In this document: in pieces, positions 1 to 7,113 of the stretch | Layout of the letters: each line of letters opens with the position of its first letter | Numbering within the stretch: position 1 is the stretch's first letter | Origin: Pseudomonadota bacterium | GTDB lineage: Bacteria; Pseudomonadota; Alphaproteobacteria; Rhizobiales; Rhizobiaceae | Direction of reading: 5' to 3' | Length of the DNA: 9,612 bases | Assembly (NCBI GenBank): GCA_023387775.1 | Contig: JAEWHN010000278.1 | Span: 1-9,612 of the forward strand | Made by a program: the position numbers and the translations under genes | The notes under the pieces: model-generated | What the model was told of the DNA's origin: nothing | Databases searched by the model: none | Seen by the model: the letters and a program-made list of their open reading frames with translations, nothing else

Positions 1-638
1 ACCATGATCGTGACCCTCGTGTTGCGGTCATGCCGGTGGGTCAAAGGGGTAAAGCTGGCGACTTCCTCGTCGGTGATGCCGATCTCGCCCTGCAGGAAGG
101 ATGATTGCAGCGGCTTGAGTTCATAGAGGCCGCCGAGCAGCAGCGCAGCCTGTATGCTTGATGGGCCTTCCGCTTCGTTGAACAGGAATGTCGCGAGATG
201 CGCGCCGGCGGAATGGCCGCTCACCGTCAGCCGCGCCGGGTCGCCGCCGAACTCGGCGATGTGGTCGGCAACCCAGCGCCTGGCCCGCCGCACCTGATCG
301 ACGATTGTCGCCATCCTGACCGACGGCATCAGGGCATAGTCGACAATGACGGCGATTGCCCCCGCCTTGGTGACGGTTTCGGCGACGTAGGAATAGTCGC
401 GCTTGGAGAACATCCGCCAGTAGCCGCCGTGAATGAACATATGCACGGGCATGCTTTCTCGCCGGACGGCTGGAAAGAAAATGTCGACGGTCTCGGTCGG
501 ATCCGCGCCATAGGCGATATCGGCAAGCATGGGCTGGTGAAGGCGGGTTTTCTCACTTCTGCTGACGATTTCGCGAACGATATCGTCGAACTCCGCAACA
601 TGATCGCGGATGCGGAAAGGATCGGTCGTCGATGCCAT
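1..638 (-). CDS. Alpha/beta hydrolase (HGGYW esterase / arylformamidase-like), 3' end beyond window
   Basis: Reading the minus strand from ATG at 638 gives 212 codons that stay open to the window edge, so the C-terminus is missing. The protein has the oxyanion-hole motif HGGYW (residues 70-74) and the nucleophile elbow GHSAGAH (141-147), with Ser143 as the predicted nucleophile. This is the alpha/beta hydrolase family that includes arylformamidases and small-molecule carboxylesterases, usually about 270-290 residues. The catalytic Asp and His would lie beyond the edge. There is no signal peptide, so it is probably cytoplasmic. A GAGAGG ribosome-binding site overlaps the stop codon of the upstream aldehyde dehydrogenase, with only 8 nt between the genes, which implies co-transcription and probably translational coupling. 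It is the last of at least three genes. Its substrate is unknown; hydrolysis of an ester, lactone or amide feeding the two dehydrogenases is inference. Confidence 0.85.
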   Translation of the reverse strand, partial: MASTTDPFRIRDHVAEFDDIVREIVSRSEKTRLHQPMLADIAYGADPTETVDIFFPAVRRESMPVHMFIHGGYWRMFSKRDYSYVAETVTKAGAIAVIVDYALMPSVRMATIVDQVRRARRWVADHIAEFGGDPARLTVSGHSAGAHLATFLFNEAEGPSSIQAALLLGGLYELKPLQSSFLQGEIGITDEEVASFTPLTHRHDRNTRVTIM

Positions 639-646
639 CTGCCCTC

Positions 647-2122
647 TCAAAAGCTGGTGGCGAAATATTTCATTTCCAGGAATTCGGCGATGCCGTGGTG
701 CTGGCCGCCTTCTCGCCCCAGACCGCTTTGCTTCATCCCCCCGAATGGCGCGGCCGGATCGGACACGAGCCCCCGGTTCAGGGCGATCATGCCCGCCTCG
801 ATCTTTGAGCCCACACGCATACCGCGCGCAAGATCGCGCGTGTAGACGTAGGCGACAAGACCATATTCGGTGTCGTTTGCCTTTGCGATGACTTCATCCT
901 CGCTGTCGAAGCGCGAAAGCGGCGCGACAGGTCCGAATATCTCCTCATGCGCCATCTCGGCATCGGCGGGCACGTCCGACAGGACGGTCGGCGGATAGTA
1001 GAAACCGCTTCCCTCAGGGACGACGCCCCCACAAAGAACCTTCGCGCCGCGGGAGACGGCGTCGGCCACCAGGCGGTCGAGCTTTTCGACCGCCCTGCGC
1101 GTGATCATGGGCCCGCATTCGGTCGCGCTGTCGACGCCCGCTCCCACCCTCAAAGCTGCCATGCGGCTTCGCAGGCCTTCCGCAAAGGCCTGGCAGATGC
1201 CGGACTGGACATAGATGCGGTTTGCCGCCGTGCAGGCTTCGCCGGCATTGCGCATCTTGGCGATCATGGCGCCGTCGAGCGCGGCTTCGAGATCGGCATC
1301 GTCGAAGACGATGAACGGCGCATTTCCGCCGAGCTCCATCGAGCAGGATATGACGTTCCTTGCGGCCTCTGCGAGCAGCACCCGGCCAACGCCGGTCGAT
1401 CCGGTAAAGGAAAGCTTGCGCACGCGAGGATCGGCCAGCATTGCCGCGGTGACGGGGCCGGGCCGCGACGTCGTCAGCACGTTGACGACGCCTGGCGGAA
1501 CGCCGGCCTCCTCGTAGAGGGCCGCGAGCGCATAGGCCGTCAAAGGCGTTTCACTGGCAGGCTTCAGGATTACCGTGCAGCCGGCCGCGAGAGCCGGCGC
1601 GATCTTGCGGGTCGCCATCGCGGCCGGGAAGTTCCACGGCGTGATCAGCACGCAGATGCCGATCGGCTGATGGTCGACCACTATGCGATTTGTGCCGCCG
1701 GGGGCGATCGCGTATTCGCCGGAGATGCGGACTGCTTCTTCCGCGTTCCAGCGAAAGAACTCCGCGGCGTAGGCGACCTCGCCGCGCGCATCGCGCAGCG
1801 CCTTGCCATTCTCCAGCGAAATCAGGGTCGCGAGCATTTCCGATCGCTCGACCATGAGGTCGAAACAGCGCCGGAGGATCTCGGAGCGCTTGCGCGGTGC
1901 CGTCTCGCGCCAGCCCGCGGCAGCCCTGGCGGCTGCCTCGACGGCTGCGGCAGCGTCTTCCAGGGTGGCATCCGGAACCGCGGCGATCACAGCCTCAGTC
2001 GAAGGATCAACGACCTCGATGAGGCCTCCGCTCCCGGACGGGCGCCATTCGCCTTCTATATAGAGGCCGCGCGAAAAGGCGTTGATGTCGTGCTGATGGG
2101 CAGACTGATGGGAGATGTTCAT
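647..2122 (-). CDS. NAD(P)-dependent aldehyde dehydrogenase, succinate-semialdehyde dehydrogenase-like
   Basis: A complete 491-residue member of the aldehyde dehydrogenase superfamily, of normal length. Visible catalytic elements are TPWNFP with Asn164, KPASETP with cofactor-binding Lys187, the FTGSTGVGR turn (239-247), the general base Glu263 in MELGG, the nucleophile Cys297 in NAGEACTAANR, and EEIFGPV (393-399). It would oxidise an aldehyde to its acid with NAD or NADP in the cytoplasm. Arg172, Arg291 and Ser454 fall about where known succinate semialdehyde dehydrogenases bind the substrate carboxylate, which favours a semialdehyde substrate; that alignment was made by eye. The second loop cysteine of GabD-type enzymes (C-x-C) is replaced by Ala299. 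The start lies 15 nt after the alcohol dehydrogenase stop with an AGGA site upstream, and the next gene follows after 8 nt. Related semialdehydes such as glutarate semialdehyde remain possible substrates. Confidence 0.92.
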   Translation of the reverse strand: MNISHQSAHQHDINAFSRGLYIEGEWRPSGSGGLIEVVDPSTEAVIAAVPDATLEDAAAAVEAAARAAAGWRETAPRKRSEILRRCFDLMVERSEMLATLISLENGKALRDARGEVAYAAEFFRWNAEEAVRISGEYAIAPGGTNRIVVDHQPIGICVLITPWNFPAAMATRKIAPALAAGCTVILKPASETPLTAYALAALYEEAGVPPGVVNVLTTSRPGPVTAAMLADPRVRKLSFTGSTGVGRVLLAEAARNVISCSMELGGNAPFIVFDDADLEAALDGAMIAKMRNAGEACTAANRIYVQSGICQAFAEGLRSRMAALRVGAGVDSATECGPMITRRAVEKLDRLVADAVSRGAKVLCGGVVPEGSGFYYPPTVLSDVPADAEMAHEEIFGPVAPLSRFDSEDEVIAKANDTEYGLVAYVYTRDLARGMRVGSKIEAGMIALNRGLVSDPAAPFGGMKQSGLGREGGQHHGIAEFLEMKYFATSF

Positions 2123-2137
2123 CGGGGATCCTGATTG

Positions 2138-3364
2138 TCAGACGGCGGAAGCGGCAAGGTCGCCGTCATAGGCGGCCTGGATGAGACGCCTCATTGCAGC
2201 GAGATCGAAGGTGCGCGGGTTGTTCTTGATGAGCCGGTCGATGCCGAGGGCTTGCTCTGCCGTCCAGTCGAGCTTGTCGGCGGGAAGCCCCAAAGAAGCG
2301 AGAGTCGGCGTAATGCCTATCGCGGCGAAGAGCCTGCCGATTTCGGCGATTGTCGCGTCGGCCATCTCCTCGGTGCCGCGGCCGGTGCCGTCGAGCCCGA
2401 GGGCCTCGCCGATCTGCGCGATCTCCGATGACACGACCGCCCGGTTATAGCTCATCACATAGGGCAACATGGTCGCTACCCCCAGGCCGTGCGCGGTGTG
2501 GGTGAGAGCGCCGGCAGGGTACTGGACGGCATGGGCGGCGGCGGTTCCCGCCGTGCCGAAGGCGCAGCCGGCGGCGAGAGCGCCCATCATCACGTCAGCG
2601 CGGGCCGCCTCATCGGAGCCGTCCAGGAACGCCTTTTCCAGGCTCCGACCAAGCAGCCTGATCGCAAGCAGCGCAAAATGGTCGCTCATGGCATTCTTGC
2701 CGATGAAGACGTGCTGCTGCGCGAGCTCGTGGCCGTTGCCGCGCCTTGCTGCGGTGAAGGCCTCGATGGCGTGCGTCAGCGCGTCCGCGCCTGCAATCGC
2801 CGTCAACCCGGCCGGGCATGTCAAGGTCAGGTCGGGATCGCAGATGGCGCAGGAAGCGATGAGGTGGGGGCTGGAAATCCCCACTTTCAGCGTTCGGTCG
2901 GGATCGGAGATCACGGCGACCGGCGTCACTTCCGATCCGGTGCCCGAGGTCGTGGGCACGGCGATGACCGGCAAGATCGGGCCCGGAACCTTGAACTCGC
3001 CATAATAGTCCGGGAGCGCGCCCCCATGGGTAAGCAGCAGTGCCGCGCACTTGGCCATGTCCAGGCAACTGCCGCCGCCGATGCCAATCACCATGTCCGG
3101 ATGGAAGGGGCGAGCCTCCTCCACGCATGAGGCGACCGTGTCCCGGGGAACGTCCGGCAGGACACGATCGTAGACGATGATATGGGTCGCCGCTGCCTTC
3201 AGCCCGTCCAGCATTTCGGCAAAGAGTTCGGTGCCTGCAAAGCGTTCGTCGGTACAGATCAAGGCCCGCTTACCGTGCTTCAGGGCGACGCTGGGCAATG
3301 CCCGGCGCTGCCCTTTTCCGAACAGAACTTCGCGCGGCAGCCTCATGGCGGCATAGAGCGTCAT
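2138..3364 (-). CDS. Iron-type (group III) alcohol dehydrogenase
   Basis: A 408-residue protein with the Fe-ADH fold: an N-terminal nucleotide-binding half with GIGGGS (94-99) followed by Asp102, then PTTSGTGSE (137-145), and an all-helical metal-binding half. The four expected metal ligands are present as Asp194 and His198 (GADALTHAIEA), His278, and His292 in AHG, 14 residues later, as in FucO. It should interconvert an alcohol and an aldehyde or ketone with NAD(P)H in the cytoplasm. It is somewhat longer than the usual 380-390 residues, with extra sequence around 206-225. It is the first solid gene of the minus-strand operon, with a GAAGGAAA site 6 nt before its ATG. Sitting next to a semialdehyde-type dehydrogenase, it could act as a hydroxy-acid dehydrogenase such as 4-hydroxybutyrate dehydrogenase; 1,3-propanediol, lactaldehyde or methanol-type activity cannot be excluded. 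Confidence 0.92.
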   Translation of the reverse strand: MTLYAAMRLPREVLFGKGQRRALPSVALKHGKRALICTDERFAGTELFAEMLDGLKAAATHIIVYDRVLPDVPRDTVASCVEEARPFHPDMVIGIGGGSCLDMAKCAALLLTHGGALPDYYGEFKVPGPILPVIAVPTTSGTGSEVTPVAVISDPDRTLKVGISSPHLIASCAICDPDLTLTCPAGLTAIAGADALTHAIEAFTAARRGNGHELAQQHVFIGKNAMSDHFALLAIRLLGRSLEKAFLDGSDEAARADVMMGALAAGCAFGTAGTAAAHAVQYPAGALTHTAHGLGVATMLPYVMSYNRAVVSSEIAQIGEALGLDGTGRGTEEMADATIAEIGRLFAAIGITPTLASLGLPADKLDWTAEQALGIDRLIKNNPRTFDLAAMRRLIQAAYDGDLAASAV

Positions 3365-3376
3365 TATCGATTTCCT

Positions 3377-3604
3377 TCAAAGGCGGGGGGAAAGAGCACG
3401 TGATCTCGGAAGGGCGGCGGCCCAAGGCTTGAGATCGGTCGTGGCGCGGAGCCGAAATAGTGCCGCAGACATCAAGGCTGCGGCCTTGGTCGGGTAGGGG
3501 GCTGCCCGGATCGTGGCATTCAGCAAGCGCAGCAAGGCTTCTGGAAAGTGGCCCGGTGCTGAGCCGCGGGCCAATGGAAGCCAGGGAAAATCCAGGTTTT
3601 TCAA
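3377..3604 (-). CDS. Possible small protein or leader ORF upstream of the alcohol dehydrogenase
   Basis: A 75-codon reading frame starts at a TTG preceded, 8 nt away, by a near-ideal GGAGGAGAG ribosome-binding site (3613-3621 on the minus strand). Its stop TGA lies inside the GAAGGAAA site of the alcohol dehydrogenase, a spacing typical of translational coupling. The predicted peptide is basic, with alternating hydrophobic patches, and matches no family I recognise. Third codon positions are only moderately GC-rich, lower than in the neighbouring genes, which weakens the case. It may be a chance frame in GC-rich leader DNA, a leader peptide, or a small species-specific protein. The ribosome-binding site and the tight downstream junction are the only reasons to list it. 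Confidence 0.2.
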   Translation of the reverse strand: MKNLDFPWLPLARGSAPGHFPEALLRLLNATIRAAPYPTKAAALMSAALFRLRATTDLKPWAAALPRSRALSPRL

Positions 3605-3672
3605 GGGCAGAACTCTCCTCCAAGAGAACCGCTGGCGAGCGCAGTTCGCGCCCGGAGCAGAAATAAACCGTC

Positions 3673-3694
3673 TCCTATATAAAATCGTATAGGA
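3673..3694. promoter_or_regulatory. Candidate operator: 7-bp inverted repeat TCCTATA-N8-TATAGGA
   Basis: The arms TCCTATA (3673-3679) and TATAGGA (3688-3694) are perfect reverse complements separated by 8 nt, in the most A+T-rich part of the divergent region and overlapping a TATAAA -10-like box. The partner arm is followed by a further TATAGTAT, giving an extra half-site-like repeat. Its centre is about 80 nt upstream of the regulator ATG. GntR-family repressors bind short dyads of this kind, so autoregulation by the adjacent regulator is a reasonable inference. The binding itself is not shown by sequence. Confidence 0.45.
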
Positions 3695-3765
3695 TATAGT
3701 ATTGCATTGTGCGGAGCATCCATGCTAGCGATGCAACCTGTCAAGACGAAAAAAGACGGCAGGTC

Positions 3766-4464
3766 ATGAATTCACCCAGGCTTTCGGATGCGCCCGATGG
3801 AACCCATCAGATCCATCGCGCCAACAGTCTCTCAGGCGACGTGTATGAGGCGATCTTTGCGCAGCTCATGTCGCTGAAGATCGCCCCGGGCGAGCGGATC
3901 ACCGTCGACACGCTGGTCAAGCAGTTCAACGTCTCCCACACGCCCATTCGCGAGGCGCTGGGTCGCCTCGAAGGCGAAGGTTTGGTGGTCAAGACGCACC
4001 TGGTGGGCTATCGGGCCGCGCCGCAGATCACGCGGCGACGCTTCGACGAGCTTTACGAGCTGCGCCTGCTTCTGGAGCCGGATGGGGCCGCGAAGGCAGC
4101 GACCTCGATGGATGAGGAGAAGCTCAAGGTCCTGCAGGAAGCTGCCGGAGTGATGGCCCGCCGCGACGACAAGGACGAGCGCCTCCACTATTCCACCTTT
4201 GCCCGTCAGGACGGGATCTTTCACGACAAGATCATGGAATTCGCCGGCAATCAGCTCATCCGGCAGACGCTGAGCTTCCAGCACACCCATTTCCACATTT
4301 TCCGCCTGATGTTCCACTGGCGCGTCACCGAGGAGGCGCTGGACGAGCACCAGGCCATCCTCGATGCGTTTGCGGCCCGCGATCCTGAAGCCGCAGCAAA
4401 GGCCATGCGCCTTCACATCGAGCGTTCGCGCGACCGGCTGCTGCCGGCATTCGAGCGGGACTGA
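3766..4464 (+). CDS. GntR-family transcriptional regulator, FadR subfamily (FCD domain)
   Basis: A 232-residue protein with an N-terminal winged helix (about 20-88; the recognition helix region includes VSHTPIREALGRLEGEGL) and an all-helical C-terminal FCD effector domain (about 94-225). The FCD metal or ligand residues appear as Asp149 and His153 (D-x3-H), His195 and His217. Such proteins usually repress a neighbouring catabolic or transport operon and release DNA on binding a small carboxylate or sugar-acid type effector. I chose the ATG at 3766 because it follows GGCAGG and gives the usual family length. An in-frame GTG at 3709 would add 19 unconserved-looking residues and lies too near the likely transcription start. 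The importer ATPase begins 5 nt after the stop, so the regulator is probably the first gene of the operon it controls, and the divergent genes are likely targets too. Confidence 0.9.
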   Translation: MNSPRLSDAPDGTHQIHRANSLSGDVYEAIFAQLMSLKIAPGERITVDTLVKQFNVSHTPIREALGRLEGEGLVVKTHLVGYRAAPQITRRRFDELYELRLLLEPDGAAKAATSMDEEKLKVLQEAAGVMARRDDKDERLHYSTFARQDGIFHDKIMEFAGNQLIRQTLSFQHTHFHIFRLMFHWRVTEEALDEHQAILDAFAARDPEAAAKAMRLHIERSRDRLLPAFERD

Positions 4465-4469
4465 GAACC

Positions 4470-6065
4470 ATGTCCGCTGCCGAGAGCGTCGACATGCTGG
4501 AGGACCACGCGCCGTCTGATGATGCCCGGCGCAGCCCTGGGCAGCATGCCTCGGCGCTGCTTCGCGCTGAGGGCCTATGCAAACAATACGGCCCGGTAAC
4601 GGTTCTGTCGGACATTTCGCTGGACATCGTCCCCGGTGAAATACACGCCATCATCGGAGAAAACGGCGCGGGCAAGTCGACCTTGATGCGCCTGTTGTCC
4701 GGCTATGCCGACCCGACCGACGGGGCCCTGTTCCTCGAGGGCAAGCCGGTCAGCTTCGCCAACCCACATGAAGCGCAAGACGCCGGAATCGCTCTCGTCC
4801 ACCAGGAGATCCTCCTTGCCGATGGATTGACCGTCGCCGAAAACGTCTTCCTCGGGCAGGAGTTGACCCGGAACGGCATGGTCGACGATCGCACGATGAG
4901 GCGCAGGACGGCGGAAAAGCTCGCAGAGCTCGGATGCCATATTTCTCCCAACGCGCTCGTGCGGAACGTCGCGCTGGCGGATCGGCAGCTCGTTCAGATC
5001 GCCCGCGCGCTGCTCGACCACCACAAGCTCGTGATTTTCGACGAGCCCACGGCCGTGCTGACCGGCGAAGAGGTCGAGAGGCTGCTCGAGATCATCTTTC
5101 GCCTGAAGTCCGAGGGCATCGCGGTCCTCTACATCAGCCATCGGCTCGACGAAGTGCAGAGGCTGGCGGATCGGGTGACCGTATTGCGCGACGGCAAGAT
5201 GGTTGGCACCTATCCGGGCCGCACGCTGAGCCAGATGGAGATGGCGCAGCTCATGGTCGGGCGCGAGTTGGCGGCGCTCTATCCCCCGAAAGGAGCGTTC
5301 AAGACGGCCGAGGCGATCCTCAGCGTCAGGAACGCCCGTGTGGCTGGCTTTGCCGAAAGCATCTCCTTCGCCGTCCACAAGGGCGAGATCCTTGGCTTCG
5401 CCGGCATGATCGGCGCCGGCCGGACCGAGCTGTTCGAGGGCATCGTGGGATTGCGCCCCGCGGTCGCAGATGTGGAGCTGAATGGCAAGCCCATTCATAT
5501 CCGCTCCCAGCGCGAAGCGATCGAGGCGGGCATCGGCTATCTGACCGAGGATCGCAAGGGTAAGGGGCTCCTGCTGCAGGAGCGCCTCGCTCCGAACCTG
5601 ACGCTCTCGGCGCTCGCCCGCTTCCATCCAGGGCTTTACCTGCGCCGTGCCCGGGAGGCCGAGGCGCTCGCGGAGGCGGTGGAGAATTACGACATCCGCC
5701 TGAAGAGCATGCGCGCCAGGGCCGGCCAGCTTTCGGGCGGCAACCAGCAGAAGCTGCTGCTCGCCAAGGTGCTCCTGACCGATCCGTCGGTCGTCATCAT
5801 CGACGAGCCGACACGCGGCATCGACATCGCCAACAAGGCGCAGATCTACGCCTTCATCCAGCAGCTCGTCGGCCGGGGCAAGGCGTGCATCGTCATCTCG
5901 TCCGAGATGCAGGAGCTGATCGGCATCTGCGACCGCATTCTGGTCATGCGCCAAGGGCGGATCACGGGCGAAGTCTCGGGAGACGAGATGACCGAAAAGA
6001 ACATCGCATTGTTGGCGACCAGCGATGCTGGCGTCGAAAGCGTCGCCCAAGGGGGGAGATCATGA
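4470..6065 (+). CDS. Ribose/sugar-type ABC importer ATPase, two fused nucleotide-binding domains (RbsA/MglA-like)
   Basis: A 531-residue cytoplasmic ATPase that should power the importer encoded by the next two genes. Domain 1 (about 30-265) has Walker A GENGAGKST (63-71), Walker B LVIFDEPTA (187-195) and switch His224. Domain 2 (about 282-515) has a modified Walker A, GMIGAGRTEL, with Arg318 in place of Lys, a canonical signature LSGGNQQK (421-428) and Walker B VIIDEPTRG. The domain 1 signature is strongly decayed (VALADRQ, 167-173). As in RbsA relatives, one composite ATP site (Walker A of domain 1 with signature of domain 2) looks intact and the other degenerate. The first 30 residues are an unconserved-looking acidic extension. 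There is no strong ribosome-binding site, only a 5-nt gap from the regulator, which suggests coupled translation. Its stop overlaps the permease start (ATGA). Confidence 0.95.
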   Translation: MSAAESVDMLEDHAPSDDARRSPGQHASALLRAEGLCKQYGPVTVLSDISLDIVPGEIHAIIGENGAGKSTLMRLLSGYADPTDGALFLEGKPVSFANPHEAQDAGIALVHQEILLADGLTVAENVFLGQELTRNGMVDDRTMRRRTAEKLAELGCHISPNALVRNVALADRQLVQIARALLDHHKLVIFDEPTAVLTGEEVERLLEIIFRLKSEGIAVLYISHRLDEVQRLADRVTVLRDGKMVGTYPGRTLSQMEMAQLMVGRELAALYPPKGAFKTAEAILSVRNARVAGFAESISFAVHKGEILGFAGMIGAGRTELFEGIVGLRPAVADVELNGKPIHIRSQREAIEAGIGYLTEDRKGKGLLLQERLAPNLTLSALARFHPGLYLRRAREAEALAEAVENYDIRLKSMRARAGQLSGGNQQKLLLAKVLLTDPSVVIIDEPTRGIDIANKAQIYAFIQQLVGRGKACIVISSEMQELIGICDRILVMRQGRITGEVSGDEMTEKNIALLATSDAGVESVAQGGRS

Positions 6066-7054
6066 CCGCCATCAGCCAGACCGCCCGTCTCGCGCGCGAC
6101 AAGGAATTTTATGTGACCTGGGCCGATGCGGGGCCGTTCCTCGCTCTCGCCGCGCTCCTGGTCATCGGCTTTGCGATCAATCCCGATTTTCTCTCGGCCA
6201 CCAATCTCGGCAATGTCATCACGCGCAGCGCCTTCATTGCGATCATCGCCGTGGGCGCGACATTCGTGATTTCGTCCGGCGGGCTCGATCTTTCCGTCGG
6301 CTCCATGGCTGCCTTCATCACCGGCATCACCATCATGTTCATGAACATGTTGGCTCCCGGCTATGGCGCCTGGGCCATTCCCGCGGGCATGGCGATCGCC
6401 CTTGTCGCCGGAGGGGCATGTGGATTGGCCAACGGCCTGATCGTCACCGTCGGCAGGATAGAGCCGTTCATCGCCACGCTGGGTACGATGGGTATCTTCC
6501 GCGCGCTGATCACCTACATGTCCGACGGCGGAACGATCCCGATCGACCGCACGCTGCGCGAAGCCTATCGGCCGGTCTATTTCGGCACTGTGGCGGGCAT
6601 TCCAGTGCCGATCCTCATCTCGCTTGCGGTGGCGGCGATTGGGTCCTTCATCCTCTACAAGATGAAGTACGGCCGCAAATGCGCCGCCGTCGGCGCCAAT
6701 GAGGACGTGGCCCGCTATTCGGGAATCTCCATCATCAAGACCCGGACCCTGGCCTACGTGATCCAGGGCGCCTGCGTCGCGATCGCGGCCATCTGCTACG
6801 TGCCCCGCCTGGGCGCCGCGACGCCGACCACCGGTGTTTTGTGGGAGCTGCAGGTCATCACCGCCGTCGTCATCGGCGGCACGGCGTTGCGAGGCGGCAA
6901 GGGGCGCGTCTGGGGGACCGTTGCCGGAGCCGTCATCCTCGAACTCATCGCCAACCTGATGGTGCTTTCGGACTTCGTCTCCGAATACCTGGTGGCCGCG
7001 GTGCAGGGGGTCATCATCATCATCGCCATGCTCATCCAGAGGTTTTCCAAGTAG
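6062..7054 (+). CDS. Ribose/sugar-type ABC importer permease (RbsC-like)
   Basis: A 330-residue integral membrane protein of the branched/ribose permease family (BPD_transp_2), of usual length. After a short polar N-terminus it shows hydrophobic segments at roughly 23-40, 55-71, 82-97, 104-128, 134-152, 178-198, 228-246, 262-275, 287-301 and 309-325. Family landmarks are GGLDLSVGS (73-81), the GRIEPFIATLGTMGI stretch (131-145) and the cytoplasmic coupling loop VIGGTALRGGKGRVWGT (270-286). Only one permease is encoded, so it should act as a homodimer, as RbsC does. The ATG at 6062 overlaps the ATPase stop and follows a GGGGGGAG ribosome-binding site (6051-6058); upstream in-frame starts lie within the ATPase gene. 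It would move the ligand released by the binding protein encoded next. Confidence 0.95.
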   Translation: MTAISQTARLARDKEFYVTWADAGPFLALAALLVIGFAINPDFLSATNLGNVITRSAFIAIIAVGATFVISSGGLDLSVGSMAAFITGITIMFMNMLAPGYGAWAIPAGMAIALVAGGACGLANGLIVTVGRIEPFIATLGTMGIFRALITYMSDGGTIPIDRTLREAYRPVYFGTVAGIPVPILISLAVAAIGSFILYKMKYGRKCAAVGANEDVARYSGISIIKTRTLAYVIQGACVAIAAICYVPRLGAATPTTGVLWELQVITAVVIGGTALRGGKGRVWGTVAGAVILELIANLMVLSDFVSEYLVAAVQGVIIIIAMLIQRFSK

Positions 7055-7113
7055 CCCGCGTTCGGACCAGGCGGGTGCCGTTTTCAATCGGTCCATTTCA
7101 AAGGGAGGTATCA
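7055..7113 (+). other. Intercistronic gap with weak stem-loop and strong ribosome-binding site
   Basis: The 59-nt gap between permease and binding protein contains CCCGC (7055-7059) that can pair with GCGGG (7071-7075), a short stem of 5 bp. It is followed by the strong site GGGAGG (7103-7108), 5 nt before the binding-protein ATG. Such a gap would suit higher expression of the binding protein than of the membrane components, but the stem is short and may be chance. Confidence 0.3.

Larger units (their letters stand above)
3365..3765. promoter_or_regulatory. Divergent intergenic regulatory region
   Basis: This 401-bp stretch separates the dehydrogenase operon from the regulator-importer operon, so promoters of both should lie here. 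The right part (3665-3710) is sharply A+T-rich against a GC-rich background and carries TATA-like -10 candidates on the plus strand (TATAAA at 3678-3683, TATAGT at 3695-3700) without a good -35. On the minus strand a perfect TTGACA (3744 down to 3739) lies about 375 bp before the alcohol dehydrogenase, but only a weak -10 follows it. A second dyad, TTGCAT (3702-3707) with ATGCAA (3731-3736), surrounds the GTG at 3709. Apart from the doubtful small ORF, the left part holds nothing I recognise. Assignment of individual promoter boxes is tentative. Confidence 0.5.

Noticed and set aside
198..845. Plus-strand frame over the left-edge hydrolase
   Set aside because: It is antisense to the hydrolase carrying HGGYW and GHSAGAH and to the end of the aldehyde dehydrogenase; its own translation has no family features.
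947..2134. Long plus-strand open frame (395 codons) opposite the aldehyde dehydrogenase
   Set aside because: It is antisense to a gene with full family motifs, has low-complexity Arg/Gly/Asp-rich composition and no recognisable domain. Such frames are common opposite GC-rich genes.
3709..3765. GTG start for the GntR regulator 19 codons earlier
   Set aside because: No ribosome-binding site precedes it, it lies close to the likely promoter, and the family length fits the ATG at 3766.
4575..6050. 491-codon minus-strand frame opposite the importer ATPase
   Set aside because: It is entirely antisense to an ATPase with all Walker and signature motifs, and the translation resembles no protein family.
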